Part shown: in pieces, positions 16,450 through 24,446 of the stretch
Position numbering within the stretch: position 1 is the first letter of the stretch
How the letters are laid out: each line of letters starts with the position of its first letter
Source of the DNA: Myxococcales bacterium
Lineage (GTDB): Bacteria > Myxococcota_A > Polyangia > Haliangiales > Haliangiaceae
Direction: 5' to 3'
NCBI GenBank assembly: GCA_028287115.1
Contig: JAQBQF010000295.1
Span: forward strand, 1 to 36,988
DNA length: 36,988 nucleotides
Position numbers and translations under genes: made by a program
Notes under the pieces: model-generated
What the model saw: only the letters and a program-made list of their open reading frames with translations
What the model was told of the DNA's origin: nothing
Database searches by the model: none

Positions 16450-17703
16450 TCAGTGTTCGCAGCCCGGGAGCGGACCGCGACCGGGCCACGTCCAGCTGCA
16501 GTGCAGCGCGGGACCGACAGGGGACCTGCGCTGCTTGCCGAACACCACGAGCTCTTTCGTGTTCGTCGAGCCCCAGAAGCCGTTGAACCACATGATCAGG
16601 CGGCCGGCTCTCGTCAGCGGATGCTCGACCTCGCCCATGTTGTAGAGGCGGGTGGTCTCGGGCACGAGATAGCTCGGGCCTGATCCATTGTGGGGATTGA
16701 GATCGACATCCAACGGTCCGACGTTCACGTGCGCGTGGCCCCACGGACCCGGCCAGAATTCGTGCGCGCCATTCTCGATGTAGACGACGACATGCTTGAA
16801 GTGCTGGTCGTCGATGAAGAACTGCGCTTGGTTATCGCTATACGCCTCCGGCTTGTCGAAGAAGTTCGGCGGATCGGGATCGTAGTTCGGTCCCTTCACG
16901 TTGATCGTGCAGTTGCGGCATGACGGCGTGAGCGATGGAATCGTGAACGTGATCGCTTTCGCGTGAACGAGGTAGCGAGCCTCGACGAGACGATGCAGCT
17001 CGCGGTCGAACCACAGCTGCACGCTCGTCCAATCGCCCTCGTGGTCGCCGAACGAGCCCATGCCCAGCACCGAGATGTCTTGGTTATTGAACGCGAAGAA
17101 CTGCCAGTACTCGATCTTGTACGCGGAGTGTCCGTTGATCGTTGCGGGCGCGACGTGGCCGTACAGCCCGGTCGCGTTGGCTTGCGCTTCCGCGAACGAG
17201 ACGCCGTGATACCGCGCGTTCTCGAGGTTCAAGGCGTAGTTGCTCTTGTGCGGCGACGTGACGAGGCTCGTGTCGGTGCGGCAGGTGTAGAGCGCGTCCG
17301 GCGGATCGAGGTGATGATCGCCCGCGCGGCCGCAGCCCGCGATCGGGTCGCTGGTACCATCGCCACCTTTGGCTGCGATTCGTAGCTGTGCATTCGTGAG
17401 CTGAGCGATCGGATCTGCGGGGCGATACTGCTCGTCATCGCCGTCCTGCTTCGAGAATCGGTAATAGGGCCGATAACGCCGCAGCAGCATCTCTTCGACC
17501 GTATCGGGGATCCCATCGCCATCGAGATCGACGGACTTCTCGGCAACGACCGGTCCGTCTGCTTGGTCCTGGATCATGACGGCGATCGCGTCGGCTTGGC
17601 CCGGGTCCTCCGCATCGGCCTCTTCGTCCACCGCGTCATTCGTCTCGAGCGTGGCGGCGCAGCTCGCGAGGGCCAGGAACAGGAGATAGCGGAAGCGCAC
17701 CAT
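16450..17703 (-). CDS. Vps62-related (DUF946-like) lipoprotein
   Basis: A 417-residue predicted lipoprotein with lipobox LASC (C15). An acidic linker with DLDGDGIPDTVEE (about 64-76) resembles thrombospondin type 3 or EF-hand calcium loops. The body contains RRYRPYYRFSKQDGDDEQY, EYWQFFAFNN and FGDHEGDWTSVQLWFD, the last being the GDHEGDW signature of the Vps62/DUF946 family, known mainly from fungi and plants and scattered in bacteria. Later there are HVVVYIENGAHEFWPGPW and several cysteines. Function in bacteria is not established. ATG 17703 is the best start (signal peptide MVRFRYLLFLALASC). It lies downstream of the beta-helix gene on the same strand, 206 bases away. Confidence 0.8.
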   Translation of the reverse strand: MVRFRYLLFLALASCAATLETNDAVDEEADAEDPGQADAIAVMIQDQADGPVVAEKSVDLDGDGIPDTVEEMLLRRYRPYYRFSKQDGDDEQYRPADPIAQLTNAQLRIAAKGGDGTSDPIAGCGRAGDHHLDPPDALYTCRTDTSLVTSPHKSNYALNLENARYHGVSFAEAQANATGLYGHVAPATINGHSAYKIEYWQFFAFNNQDISVLGMGSFGDHEGDWTSVQLWFDRELHRLVEARYLVHAKAITFTIPSLTPSCRNCTINVKGPNYDPDPPNFFDKPEAYSDNQAQFFIDDQHFKHVVVYIENGAHEFWPGPWGHAHVNVGPLDVDLNPHNGSGPSYLVPETTRLYNMGEVEHPLTRAGRLIMWFNGFWGSTNTKELVVFGKQRRSPVGPALHCSWTWPGRGPLPGCEH

Positions 17704-17909
17704 GGCCTCGGGCCACAGCAAGCGCCGCGCCGCCCAGTCACCCTCGCAACCCCTCGCGATGACAGCTGACTACTCGAGTTGCCGTGAGATTGCGTTGCCC
17801 ACTGCAACCGCGATCGAGTGCAACCAAGATGCAGCACCGCGCGGCGTGTAGCTCGCGGTGCCGCGGCTGGCCCAACCACGTGCGATCGTCATGCGGCGTA
17901 CGTCGGCAG

Positions 17910-19387
17910 CTATGGCACTTCGACCGCGCCCGCCGTGCACGGTTCAGCGCGTGGGTTGCCGAGCTGGTCCGTGGCAGGACAACCCGTTGCGATGCCGCGC
18001 GCGGCACTCGTCGGTACAGGTAGCAGCGTTTCGGAGTCGCCGCCGTTGTGACCGAGCGCTCCGAGCATCGGATCGGCGACCAGCGGCATGGTGGTACACG
18101 GCGAGCCGCCGGGCCACTGCAGATTGCCGCCGCCACCCGAGCGCGCGACGTCGCAGCTCGGTGTGTACATCGCGGTGTTGCCGGCGACGATCGTGTTGAC
18201 GAGCGTCAGCCCATCTCCAAAGATCGCGCCGGCGACCTGGCCGTGGAGTGGTTGTTCGCGATCGTGCAGTTCAGCATCGTTCCGGTTGGCGAGTGACCGA
18301 GCCACATGCCGCCACCGTTGCTGCCGGTCGCGATGTTCTCGGCAATCGTGACGTTCGTCATCTGGACCTGACACGTGTTGATCCAGATCCCGCCGTTGTA
18401 GAACGCCTCGTTGCGCGAGATCGTGCTCGCCGTGATCGTGATCGCGAGGCCTTCGAGATAGAGCCCGCCGGCGTTTCCGGATCCGGACACGGTGACGCGG
18501 TTGTGATCGACGGTCGAGCGATCCATCGCGAACGACCCGGTGTGATCGTTCGAGACGCGGAAGAAGCCGCCGCCGATCGCGCCCGCAGAGTTATTGGCGA
18601 TCGTGACACCGCAGAGCGACGTCGCTTCGTTGCGGCCGTCCATGTAGATCGCTCCGCCGGCACCTCCGTTGCCCGGGTTGCCGCCAGTTCCCGTCGCGGA
18701 GTTTCCGGTAAACGTGCTGTTGATGACGGTGAGGTGACCGTTGAGGCTGCCGACCGCGCCGCCATCACTCGCCGCGTTGTCCGTGAACGTGCTGCCGACG
18801 ATGATCGTCTCTCCGCCGCCGAAGCCGTAGATCGCACCGCCGGCGACATCCTGTCCTTGCGCGGGCGCATGGTTGGCGTCGAACGCCGAATCGATGACGG
18901 TCAGGCTCCCGCCGTCGCGATAGATCGCGCCGCCGCCTTGCGCGGTGTCGGCACCGCCGGCGGGGCTGAGGCCGTCGCGGAACGACATCCGTTGCACGGT
19001 GAGCCGCGGCGTCGGCGTGTTGTAGTTCGAATCGAGATAAAGGATCCGCGTCGTGCCTCCGCCGCTCAACGTGACGAGCGCCTTGCCATCGAGCACGGTC
19101 TCCTTCGTGAACGTGATCTGCGACGTGACCGTGATCGTCACGGGCGCCGGACCGCAGTTGAAGACGATCGTCCCGCCACCGGCTGCCGCTTGTTGAAGCG
19201 CAGCGGCGGTGCAACTTGCGGCTGTGCCATCGCCGACGACCGCGGTCGGCGACGAGATATCGACGAGTGGCGGACGGTCGCAACGGGCCGCGGGCACGGC
19301 GGCGTCGGATGACGAGCCGCCGTCGACGCCCGTGCCGCCACCGCCACACGCCGCGAACACACACGCGAACACGAGCAGGCTACGCAT
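17910..19387 (-). pseudogene. Parallel beta-helix, choice-of-anchor Q-like lipoprotein, one frameshift
   Basis: The gene starts at ATG 19387 behind AAGGGA with a lipoprotein signal (MRSLLVFACVFAACGG, C14). The body is a repetitive right-handed beta-helix: ILYLDSNYNTPTPRLTVQRM, GGAIYRDGGSLTVIDSAFDA, GGAIYGFGGGETIIVGSTFT, GGLYLEGLAITITASTISRN. After NCTIANNHST (about 18243) the frame is lost; one base on, in the next frame, it continues GQVAGAIFGDGLTLVNTIVA and ends with GALGHNGGDSETLLPV ... GCPATDQLGNP, the typical end of choice-of-anchor Q proteins. Restoring one C in the plus-strand CTGGCCGTGG (18241-18242) rejoins them into a protein of about 490 residues. The break may be a consensus error. 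Role: surface or secreted, possibly adhesin or carbohydrate-binding. Confidence 0.75.
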
Positions 19388-19437
19388 TGGATTCCCTTCG
19401 AGCGTCACCTCGACCAGCATCTCACAGCCAACCGCTG

Positions 19438-20205
19438 TCAGCGCCCGAGAGGTTTCCACTTCGCGTTGACCTTGAGATACGCGCCTTTGAACGGTGGCGT
19501 GCCGCCCGCGGGTCCGAGCACGTAATCCGCGCGGCGGTTTGCGGGCTCGTCGGTGTCGTCGGCCGTCTTGACCTTGAGGACGTCCTCGCCAAAACCGGCG
19601 ACGACGATCGGTATCGCCAGGTGCTTGGCCGCGAAGTAGCGACCGATCGCGAGGGCACGTTCGAGGGAGAGCTTGCGATTCTTCGCCGCCGCTCCGACGG
19701 TGTCGGTGTGTCCCGCGATGTAGAGCGTCAGCTTCATGTGGCTGCCGACCTGCTTCGCGATGTCTTCGATCTTCGAGAGGCTCGCATCGAGCTTCGCGCG
19801 CTCGTCGGGATCGATCGCCGAGGCGTCGGTCCTGAACTTGATATCCTCGTGATCGATCGTGACCGACCACGGGATCAGCTCGACGTTCGTTGCATGGCCG
19901 TCCGAGGCCTTGACGCGGAGCTCGAGCATCATGACGCGCGCGTCCGCCGGTTGGGTCCACGTGATCGACCACCACGCGTCGGCCGGTGGATGCTCGTAGG
20001 TCGCCGCGTTCTTGCCGAGCTCTTTGCCGTCCTCACCGATCGCGACGAGCGTCGCCTCGGTGATCGGCCGCGACGGCTTGAACTGAAGGATGTGCTTGTC
20101 GAGATCGAGATGCTCCGCATCGTAGGTGACGTGGATCGGCGGCCGCTTGTCGGCACCCGCCGAGCGCGTTGCGAGGAGCGCGATCGCGAGGACGAACGTT
20201 CGCAT
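19438..20205 (-). CDS. OmpA-family periplasmic protein
   Basis: A 255-residue protein with a signal peptide (MRTFVLAIALLATRSAGA) and a C-terminal OmpA-like peptidoglycan-binding domain (about 125-235). Visible signatures: LTLYIAGHTDTVG with the conserved Asp, NRKLSLERALAIGRYF, and NRRADYVL with the Arg that contacts diaminopimelate. The N-terminal part (about 20-120) has no recognised domain and no barrel strands, so the protein is probably periplasmic and attached to peptidoglycan. It precedes the beta-helix gene by 50 bases on the same strand and may share its transcript. Confidence 0.85.
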   Translation of the reverse strand: MRTFVLAIALLATRSAGADKRPPIHVTYDAEHLDLDKHILQFKPSRPITEATLVAIGEDGKELGKNAATYEHPPADAWWSITWTQPADARVMMLELRVKASDGHATNVELIPWSVTIDHEDIKFRTDASAIDPDERAKLDASLSKIEDIAKQVGSHMKLTLYIAGHTDTVGAAAKNRKLSLERALAIGRYFAAKHLAIPIVVAGFGEDVLKVKTADDTDEPANRRADYVLGPAGGTPPFKGAYLKVNAKWKPLGR

Positions 20206-20211
20206 GTCTCG

Positions 20212-20217
20212 AGGATA
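20212..20217 (-). promoter_or_regulatory. -10-like TATCCT, 6 bases before ATG 20205
   Basis: TATCCT, then CGAGAC, then ATG of the OmpA-like gene. Leaderless spacing, no Shine-Dalgarno sequence. Confidence 0.6.
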
Positions 20218-20278
20218 CGCGAGCCGGCGGTCCGTGCCACCGCCCACGAATCGATCGCACGGTGCGGCGAACGTGGGT

Positions 20279-20284
20279 TATGCT
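20279..20284 (+). promoter_or_regulatory. -10-like TATGCT, 7 bases before in-frame GTG 20292
   Basis: TATGCT overlaps the nominal ATG at 20280 and is followed by CCGCCAG and an in-frame GTG at 20292. By the pattern seen elsewhere in the window this would make GTG 20292 the true, leaderless start of the phospholipase-like gene. Confidence 0.45.
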
Positions 20285-21182
20285 CCGCCAGGTGTCACGG
20301 CAGTGGTTGGCTGCAGTTGGACTCGCGCTCGCCGCGTGCACGGGCGACGCGCACGACGAATCGGACTGGATGTCGCGCGTGACCGATATGCGCTACCTGA
20401 CCGAGCTCTCGATTCCGGGCACGCACGATGCGGGCGCGAGGTTCGAGCCCTATCCGGGACTCTCGAAGGCCCAGGAGCTGACCATCGCACAACAGCTTGC
20501 CGCCGGTGTGAGGTTCTTCGACATCCGCTGCCGCCACGTCGACAACCAGTTCCTGATCTATCACGGCGCGATCGATCAGAATCAGACGTTCGACGAAGTG
20601 CTCGCGACGATGTTCGGCTTCCTCGACGCGCATCCAAAGGAGGCGCTGATCGTCAGCATCAAGGAAGAGAGCGTTGCATCGGGCGCGACGCGCACGTTCG
20701 AGGAGACCTTTGCAACGTACGTCGCACAGGCCCGCGACCGCTGGTTCCTCGAGGCCGGCGTGCCGTTGCTCGGTGACGCGCGCGGCAAGCTCGTGTTGCT
20801 GCGGCGATTTCCCGCGACGTCGTTGCCGCTCGGCATCGATGCCTCGCCGTGGGCGGACAACGCCACGTTCTCGATCGCGAACGCTGCCTCCTTGCGCGTG
20901 CAAGACGCCTACAAGGTCAGCGACGACGCCTCCAAGTGGACCGCGATCGCGAGCCTCCTCGCCGAGCCCGGCGCCGGCAACTCGCCGACGTTGTTCCTCG
21001 ACTTCACGAGCGGCTATCAGACGATCATGGGACTTCCGAACATCACGAGCGTGTCGGATGACATCAACCCGCGGCTCGATACGCTGCTCGCGGATCCCGC
21101 GACCGCAAACCTCGGCGTCCTCGTGATGGACTTCGTGACCGCACCGCGCGCCGCTGCGATCGTCTCGACCAACCTGCGGTAG
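20280..21182 (+). CDS. PI-PLC X-domain-like lipoprotein
   Basis: A 300-residue predicted lipoprotein (lipobox LAAC, C20) related to bacterial phosphatidylinositol-specific phospholipase C. The two catalytic histidines are in place: SIPGTHDAG (H49) and LIYHGAI (H95). RFFDIRCR (79-86) is the family's conserved arginine strand. The remainder follows the small TIM-barrel pattern (EALIVSIKEES, GKLVLLRRF, TLFLDFTSG, LGVLVMDF). The likely reaction is cleavage of phosphoinositides or glycosyl-PI at the cell surface. ATG 20280 is the longest start; GTG 20292 keeps a good signal peptide (SRQWLAAVGLALAAC) and fits the promoter position better. It is divergent from the OmpA-like gene. Confidence 0.85.
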   Translation: MLRQVSRQWLAAVGLALAACTGDAHDESDWMSRVTDMRYLTELSIPGTHDAGARFEPYPGLSKAQELTIAQQLAAGVRFFDIRCRHVDNQFLIYHGAIDQNQTFDEVLATMFGFLDAHPKEALIVSIKEESVASGATRTFEETFATYVAQARDRWFLEAGVPLLGDARGKLVLLRRFPATSLPLGIDASPWADNATFSIANAASLRVQDAYKVSDDASKWTAIASLLAEPGAGNSPTLFLDFTSGYQTIMGLPNITSVSDDINPRLDTLLADPATANLGVLVMDFVTAPRAAAIVSTNLR

Positions 21183-21213
21183 ACGAAGCGCACTTCCGAG
21201 CCCGATAAGCGTA

Positions 21214-21219
21214 GATACT
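21214..21219 (+). promoter_or_regulatory. -10-like GATACT, 6 bases before ATG 21226
   Basis: GATACT, then CGGGGT, then ATG of the sigma factor gene. It keeps A2 and T6 of the consensus and the leaderless spacing; there is no Shine-Dalgarno sequence. Confidence 0.45.
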
Positions 21220-21225
21220 CGGGGT

Positions 21226-21777
21226 ATGGCCGAGATTCCCGCGCTGCAAATCACCGCGCTGCTCGGCCGCGTGCGCGATGGCGATGCGGTCGCACGCAAC
21301 GAGCTCTTGCCGCTGGTCTACGACGAGCTCGAGAAGATCGCGCGCGCATACGTGAGCTCCGCGTCGTCGCTCGAGCCACGCGGGCTCGTGCACGAGCTGT
21401 ATCTGCGCCTTGCGGCCTCGCCGGTGGACGCGAACGACCGCAAGCACTTCTATACCATCGCCGCGCTCGCGATGCGGCAGATCCTCGCGGACCGGTCGCG
21501 CCGGCGCAAGGCCGCGAAGCGTGGCGGCGATGCCGTGCGCGTGACCCTGTCGGGTCTCGCCGACAACAAGCTCGACGCCGACGTGCTCGATATCGAGAGT
21601 GCGCTCACCCGACTCGAAGCGCTGAGCCCGCGGCAGGCGCGAATCGTCGAGATGCGATGCTTGCTCGGCATGTCGGTGATCGAGACCGCGGAGGCGCTCG
21701 ATCTCTCCGAGCGCACGGTCCACTCGGAATGGCGCGTCGCGCGTGCGTGGCTCACGCGGGAGCTCGAGAAGACGTGA
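21226..21777 (+). CDS. ECF-type sigma factor, kinase-linked family
   Basis: A 183-residue sigma factor of the Pfam Sigma70_ECF type. Region 2 runs through LLPLVYDELEKIARAYV, GLVHELYLRL and FYTIAALAMRQILADRSRRR; region 4 ends with a helix-turn-helix (MSVIETAEALDLSERTVHSEWRVA spans 149-172). Members of this family are typically encoded next to Ser/Thr kinases instead of anti-sigma factors. Here its stop overlaps the start of such a kinase by four bases (GTGA), so the two are translationally coupled. The usual PTALVHE segment of region 2 reads PRGLVHE (51-57), lacking the threonine at that place. Target genes are unknown. Confidence 0.9.
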   Translation: MAEIPALQITALLGRVRDGDAVARNELLPLVYDELEKIARAYVSSASSLEPRGLVHELYLRLAASPVDANDRKHFYTIAALAMRQILADRSRRRKAAKRGGDAVRVTLSGLADNKLDADVLDIESALTRLEALSPRQARIVEMRCLLGMSVIETAEALDLSERTVHSEWRVARAWLTRELEKT

Positions 21778-24398
21778 GCGAAGCGCACGACCGCCTCACC
21801 GAGCTGTTCGGCGAAGCGATCGGCCTTGGCGAGACCGACCGCGCCGAGCTCCTGGAGCGAGCTCGCGCGACGGATCCGGCGCTTGCGGACGAGCTCGCAT
21901 CGTTGCTCGCCGCCGACGAGCGATCGCCTCTCGCGACCGGTGCGCTGGTTCCGACCGCGAACCTACGAGGCACGACGAAGCGTCCGCCCGCGAAGCTCGA
22001 GATCACGGGCTATCGCATGCTCGACGTCCTCGGCGAGGGCGGGATGGGAACCGTCTACGCCGCCGAGCAACTGTCACCGCGCCGGCAGGTGGCGATCAAG
22101 GTGCTGCACGGCCGGCACGAGAGCACGCTCGCACGGTTCAAGACCGAAGCGCAGATCATGGCGCGCCTCGATCATCCCGGCATCGCGCGCGTGCTCGAAG
22201 CCGGTGAAGCCGCCGGGCATCCATTCCTCGTGATGGAGCGCGTCCCAGGCGTGACGCTTGATCATCACGTCGCGACGCTCTCGCTCGACGCTCGGCTCGA
22301 GCTGTTCGCGGCGATCTGCGATGCGGTGCACCACGCGCATGTCAAAGCCGTGATCCATCGTGACCTCAAGCCGGGCAACGTGATGGTCAAGCCGGACGGC
22401 CGGCCCGTCGTGCTCGATTTCGGAATCGCACACCTCACCGACGATCTCGGCACGACGCGCGCGGGCGAGCTTGTCGGTACGCCGATCTACATGAGCCCCG
22501 AGCAGGCGCAGCTCAAGGCACACGAGGTCGACGCGCGCTCCGATGTCTACACGCTCGGCGTGATGCTGTATCAGCTCGCGTGCAACGAGCTGCCGTACGA
22601 GACGAGCGGGCTGTCGTTCGCGGCGCTCGCGCGGACGATCGGCGAGGCGCCACCGATCCCGCTCGGCAAGCGCGATCCGGCGTTGCGCGGCGATCTCGAA
22701 GCGATCACCGCGAAGGCGCTCGAGAAGGCACCGAGTGCGCGTTATCCGTCGGCTGCCGCACTCGCGGATGATCTGCGGCTGTTTCGCGCGAATCTCCCGG
22801 TCTCGGCGTGGACGCCGGGCCCGATCGAACGCGCGCGCAGGTTCGTGCGGCGGCGACCGCTCGCGGCTGCCGGGATCGCCGCCGGTGTCGTCGGTGCGGC
22901 GACGTTTGCGACGGTCGTGACGACGTTGTGGCTCGATGCCCGCGCGGCGCGCCGCGTTGCCGACGAGGCCCGCGCTCGCATCGACATCGCAGCGGCCGGA
23001 CTCGAGACGCGCACCAATCAGCTCGTGCTCCGGCAGGCGCGCGCGGTGCTGGCGCGGGATCCGACGGAGGCACTCGCATGGCTCGCGACGCTGACTCGCC
23101 GCGATGTCGATCCGGGCACCGCGTGGTTGATCGCCGACGAGGCGCTTGCGCGTGGCGTGGCCAAAGACGTCCTCCGAACGCGCGTGACCGAGGACGTCGC
23201 GACGCTCGCGACCGGCGATCGATATTCGGCGCGCGGCAGCGACGATGGACACATCGAGGTTCGCGATCGCGACGGTCGCGAGCTCGCGCTCCGCGGTCAC
23301 GCCTCGCGCATTCGCGAGCTGGAGCTGACCGGCAGCGTGCTGCGCTCCGTGGACGACGACGGCATGATGCGCCACTGGGAGCTCTCGGCGATCCCGACGA
23401 CGCTGTTCGATCTGCATGCCCCCATTGACACGATGGCGACCGACGGCGCGCAGCTCGCGGCGGTCGACGCGGCGGGAACGATCACGCGCTGGACGATCGC
23501 GACGGGCGGTCACGTGCAGGTCGGGAAGGTTTCGGGTCGCGTCACCGCGATCGCGCTCGCCGATGAGGTGGTGATCTCGGGCACGGCCGAAGGCGTCGTG
23601 ACGTGGTCTGGAGGCCCGGACGTGGCGCGAGCGATTCACGGCGTCGTGAAGTCGATCCGCGTGAGCGACGACCTAGTCGCGGTCGCGACGACCGCCGGAC
23701 CGATCGCCCTGTTCACACGCGCCGGCGAGCCGCTGTCCGTGCTCTCGGGAAACGAAGGCGGCACGGAAACGATCGCGTTCGATCCGAGCGGGGTGCTGCT
23801 CGCTTCGGGAGGTCAGGATCGCGTGATCGGTGTGTGGCGGCGAAATGGCGCCGGATTCGCGCAGGTCGCGAGCCTGCAAGGTCCGCATGGTGACACCCAC
23901 TTCGTCGCGTTCTCGCCGAGCGGCGATCGCCTGGTGTCGGCGGGCAACGACGGCAACGTGTTCGCCTGGTCCGTGCGCGGCGGTGTTGTCGACGAAGGTT
24001 CGCGCAAGCAGATCGCCAAGCACACCGGTCAGGTGACGGCGCTCGCGGTCAGCCGCGATTGGATCGCGTCCGCCGGTCGTGACGCGACGCTCGTCCGCTC
24101 GCATCTCGACGTCGCCGAATCGAAAACGATCTCCGCGGCCGCGAAGACCCTCGCGCTCGGCGATGACGGCAGCGTGCATGCCGTGACGCGAACGGGCAGT
24201 GCCGTTCGATGGTCGCAAAGCACCGTCGCCACCGAGATCGATCACGGACTTCGCGGAGCGATCGCAGTCTCCGGAACGCAGTGGATCCTCGCGTTCGAGA
24301 ACGGCAGCCTGCTGGTCAGCCCGCTGCCTTCGCGGCCGTTCGCCGAGCTCTTGCCCACCCTGCGGCGCGCGACGAGCTACACGCCGGCTTCCCGGTAG
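21774..24398 (+). CDS. Ser/Thr kinase with WD40-like sensor part, coupled to sigma factor
   Basis: An 874-residue kinase starting at GTG 21774, overlapping the sigma gene stop. The N-terminal 65 residues (LFGEAIGLGETDRAELLERA, then LADELASLLAADE) are typical of sigma-linked kinases. The kinase domain (about 80-340) has GEGGMGTVYAA (87-97), catalytic K109 (VAIKVL), HRDLKPGNV (195-203), DFG (215-217) and MSPEQ, so it should be active. A transmembrane helix (about 363-385) and a coiled stretch follow, then from about 470 a beta-propeller of WD40-like repeats (ASGGQDRVIGVWRRN, LVSAGNDGNVFAWSVRG, WIASAGRDATLVRSH). The propeller is presumably periplasmic and senses a ligand or protein. Inference: it controls the sigma factor by phosphorylation or sequestration. 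It faces the dynamin-like gene across 48 bases. Confidence 0.92.
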   Translation: MSEAHDRLTELFGEAIGLGETDRAELLERARATDPALADELASLLAADERSPLATGALVPTANLRGTTKRPPAKLEITGYRMLDVLGEGGMGTVYAAEQLSPRRQVAIKVLHGRHESTLARFKTEAQIMARLDHPGIARVLEAGEAAGHPFLVMERVPGVTLDHHVATLSLDARLELFAAICDAVHHAHVKAVIHRDLKPGNVMVKPDGRPVVLDFGIAHLTDDLGTTRAGELVGTPIYMSPEQAQLKAHEVDARSDVYTLGVMLYQLACNELPYETSGLSFAALARTIGEAPPIPLGKRDPALRGDLEAITAKALEKAPSARYPSAAALADDLRLFRANLPVSAWTPGPIERARRFVRRRPLAAAGIAAGVVGAATFATVVTTLWLDARAARRVADEARARIDIAAAGLETRTNQLVLRQARAVLARDPTEALAWLATLTRRDVDPGTAWLIADEALARGVAKDVLRTRVTEDVATLATGDRYSARGSDDGHIEVRDRDGRELALRGHASRIRELELTGSVLRSVDDDGMMRHWELSAIPTTLFDLHAPIDTMATDGAQLAAVDAAGTITRWTIATGGHVQVGKVSGRVTAIALADEVVISGTAEGVVTWSGGPDVARAIHGVVKSIRVSDDLVAVATTAGPIALFTRAGEPLSVLSGNEGGTETIAFDPSGVLLASGGQDRVIGVWRRNGAGFAQVASLQGPHGDTHFVAFSPSGDRLVSAGNDGNVFAWSVRGGVVDEGSRKQIAKHTGQVTALAVSRDWIASAGRDATLVRSHLDVAESKTISAAAKTLALGDDGSVHAVTRTGSAVRWSQSTVATEIDHGLRGAIAVSGTQWILAFENGSLLVSPLPSRPFAELLPTLRRATSYTPASR

Positions 24399-24446
24399 CA
24401 AGGCCAGCCACATCGCCCTGCTCGCGACAAAGCTCGACCGGCTCGT

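Noticed and set aside
17770..17892. 40-codon minus-strand frame with an amphipathic C-terminal helix
   Set aside because: No ribosome binding site or promoter-like box; Arg/Ala-rich composition expected by chance at this GC content.
22074..23639. Long minus-strand open frame opposite the WD40 kinase
   Set aside because: Arg/His/Asp-rich translation without any domain; it mirrors the third-position GC of a clearly conserved gene on the other strand.
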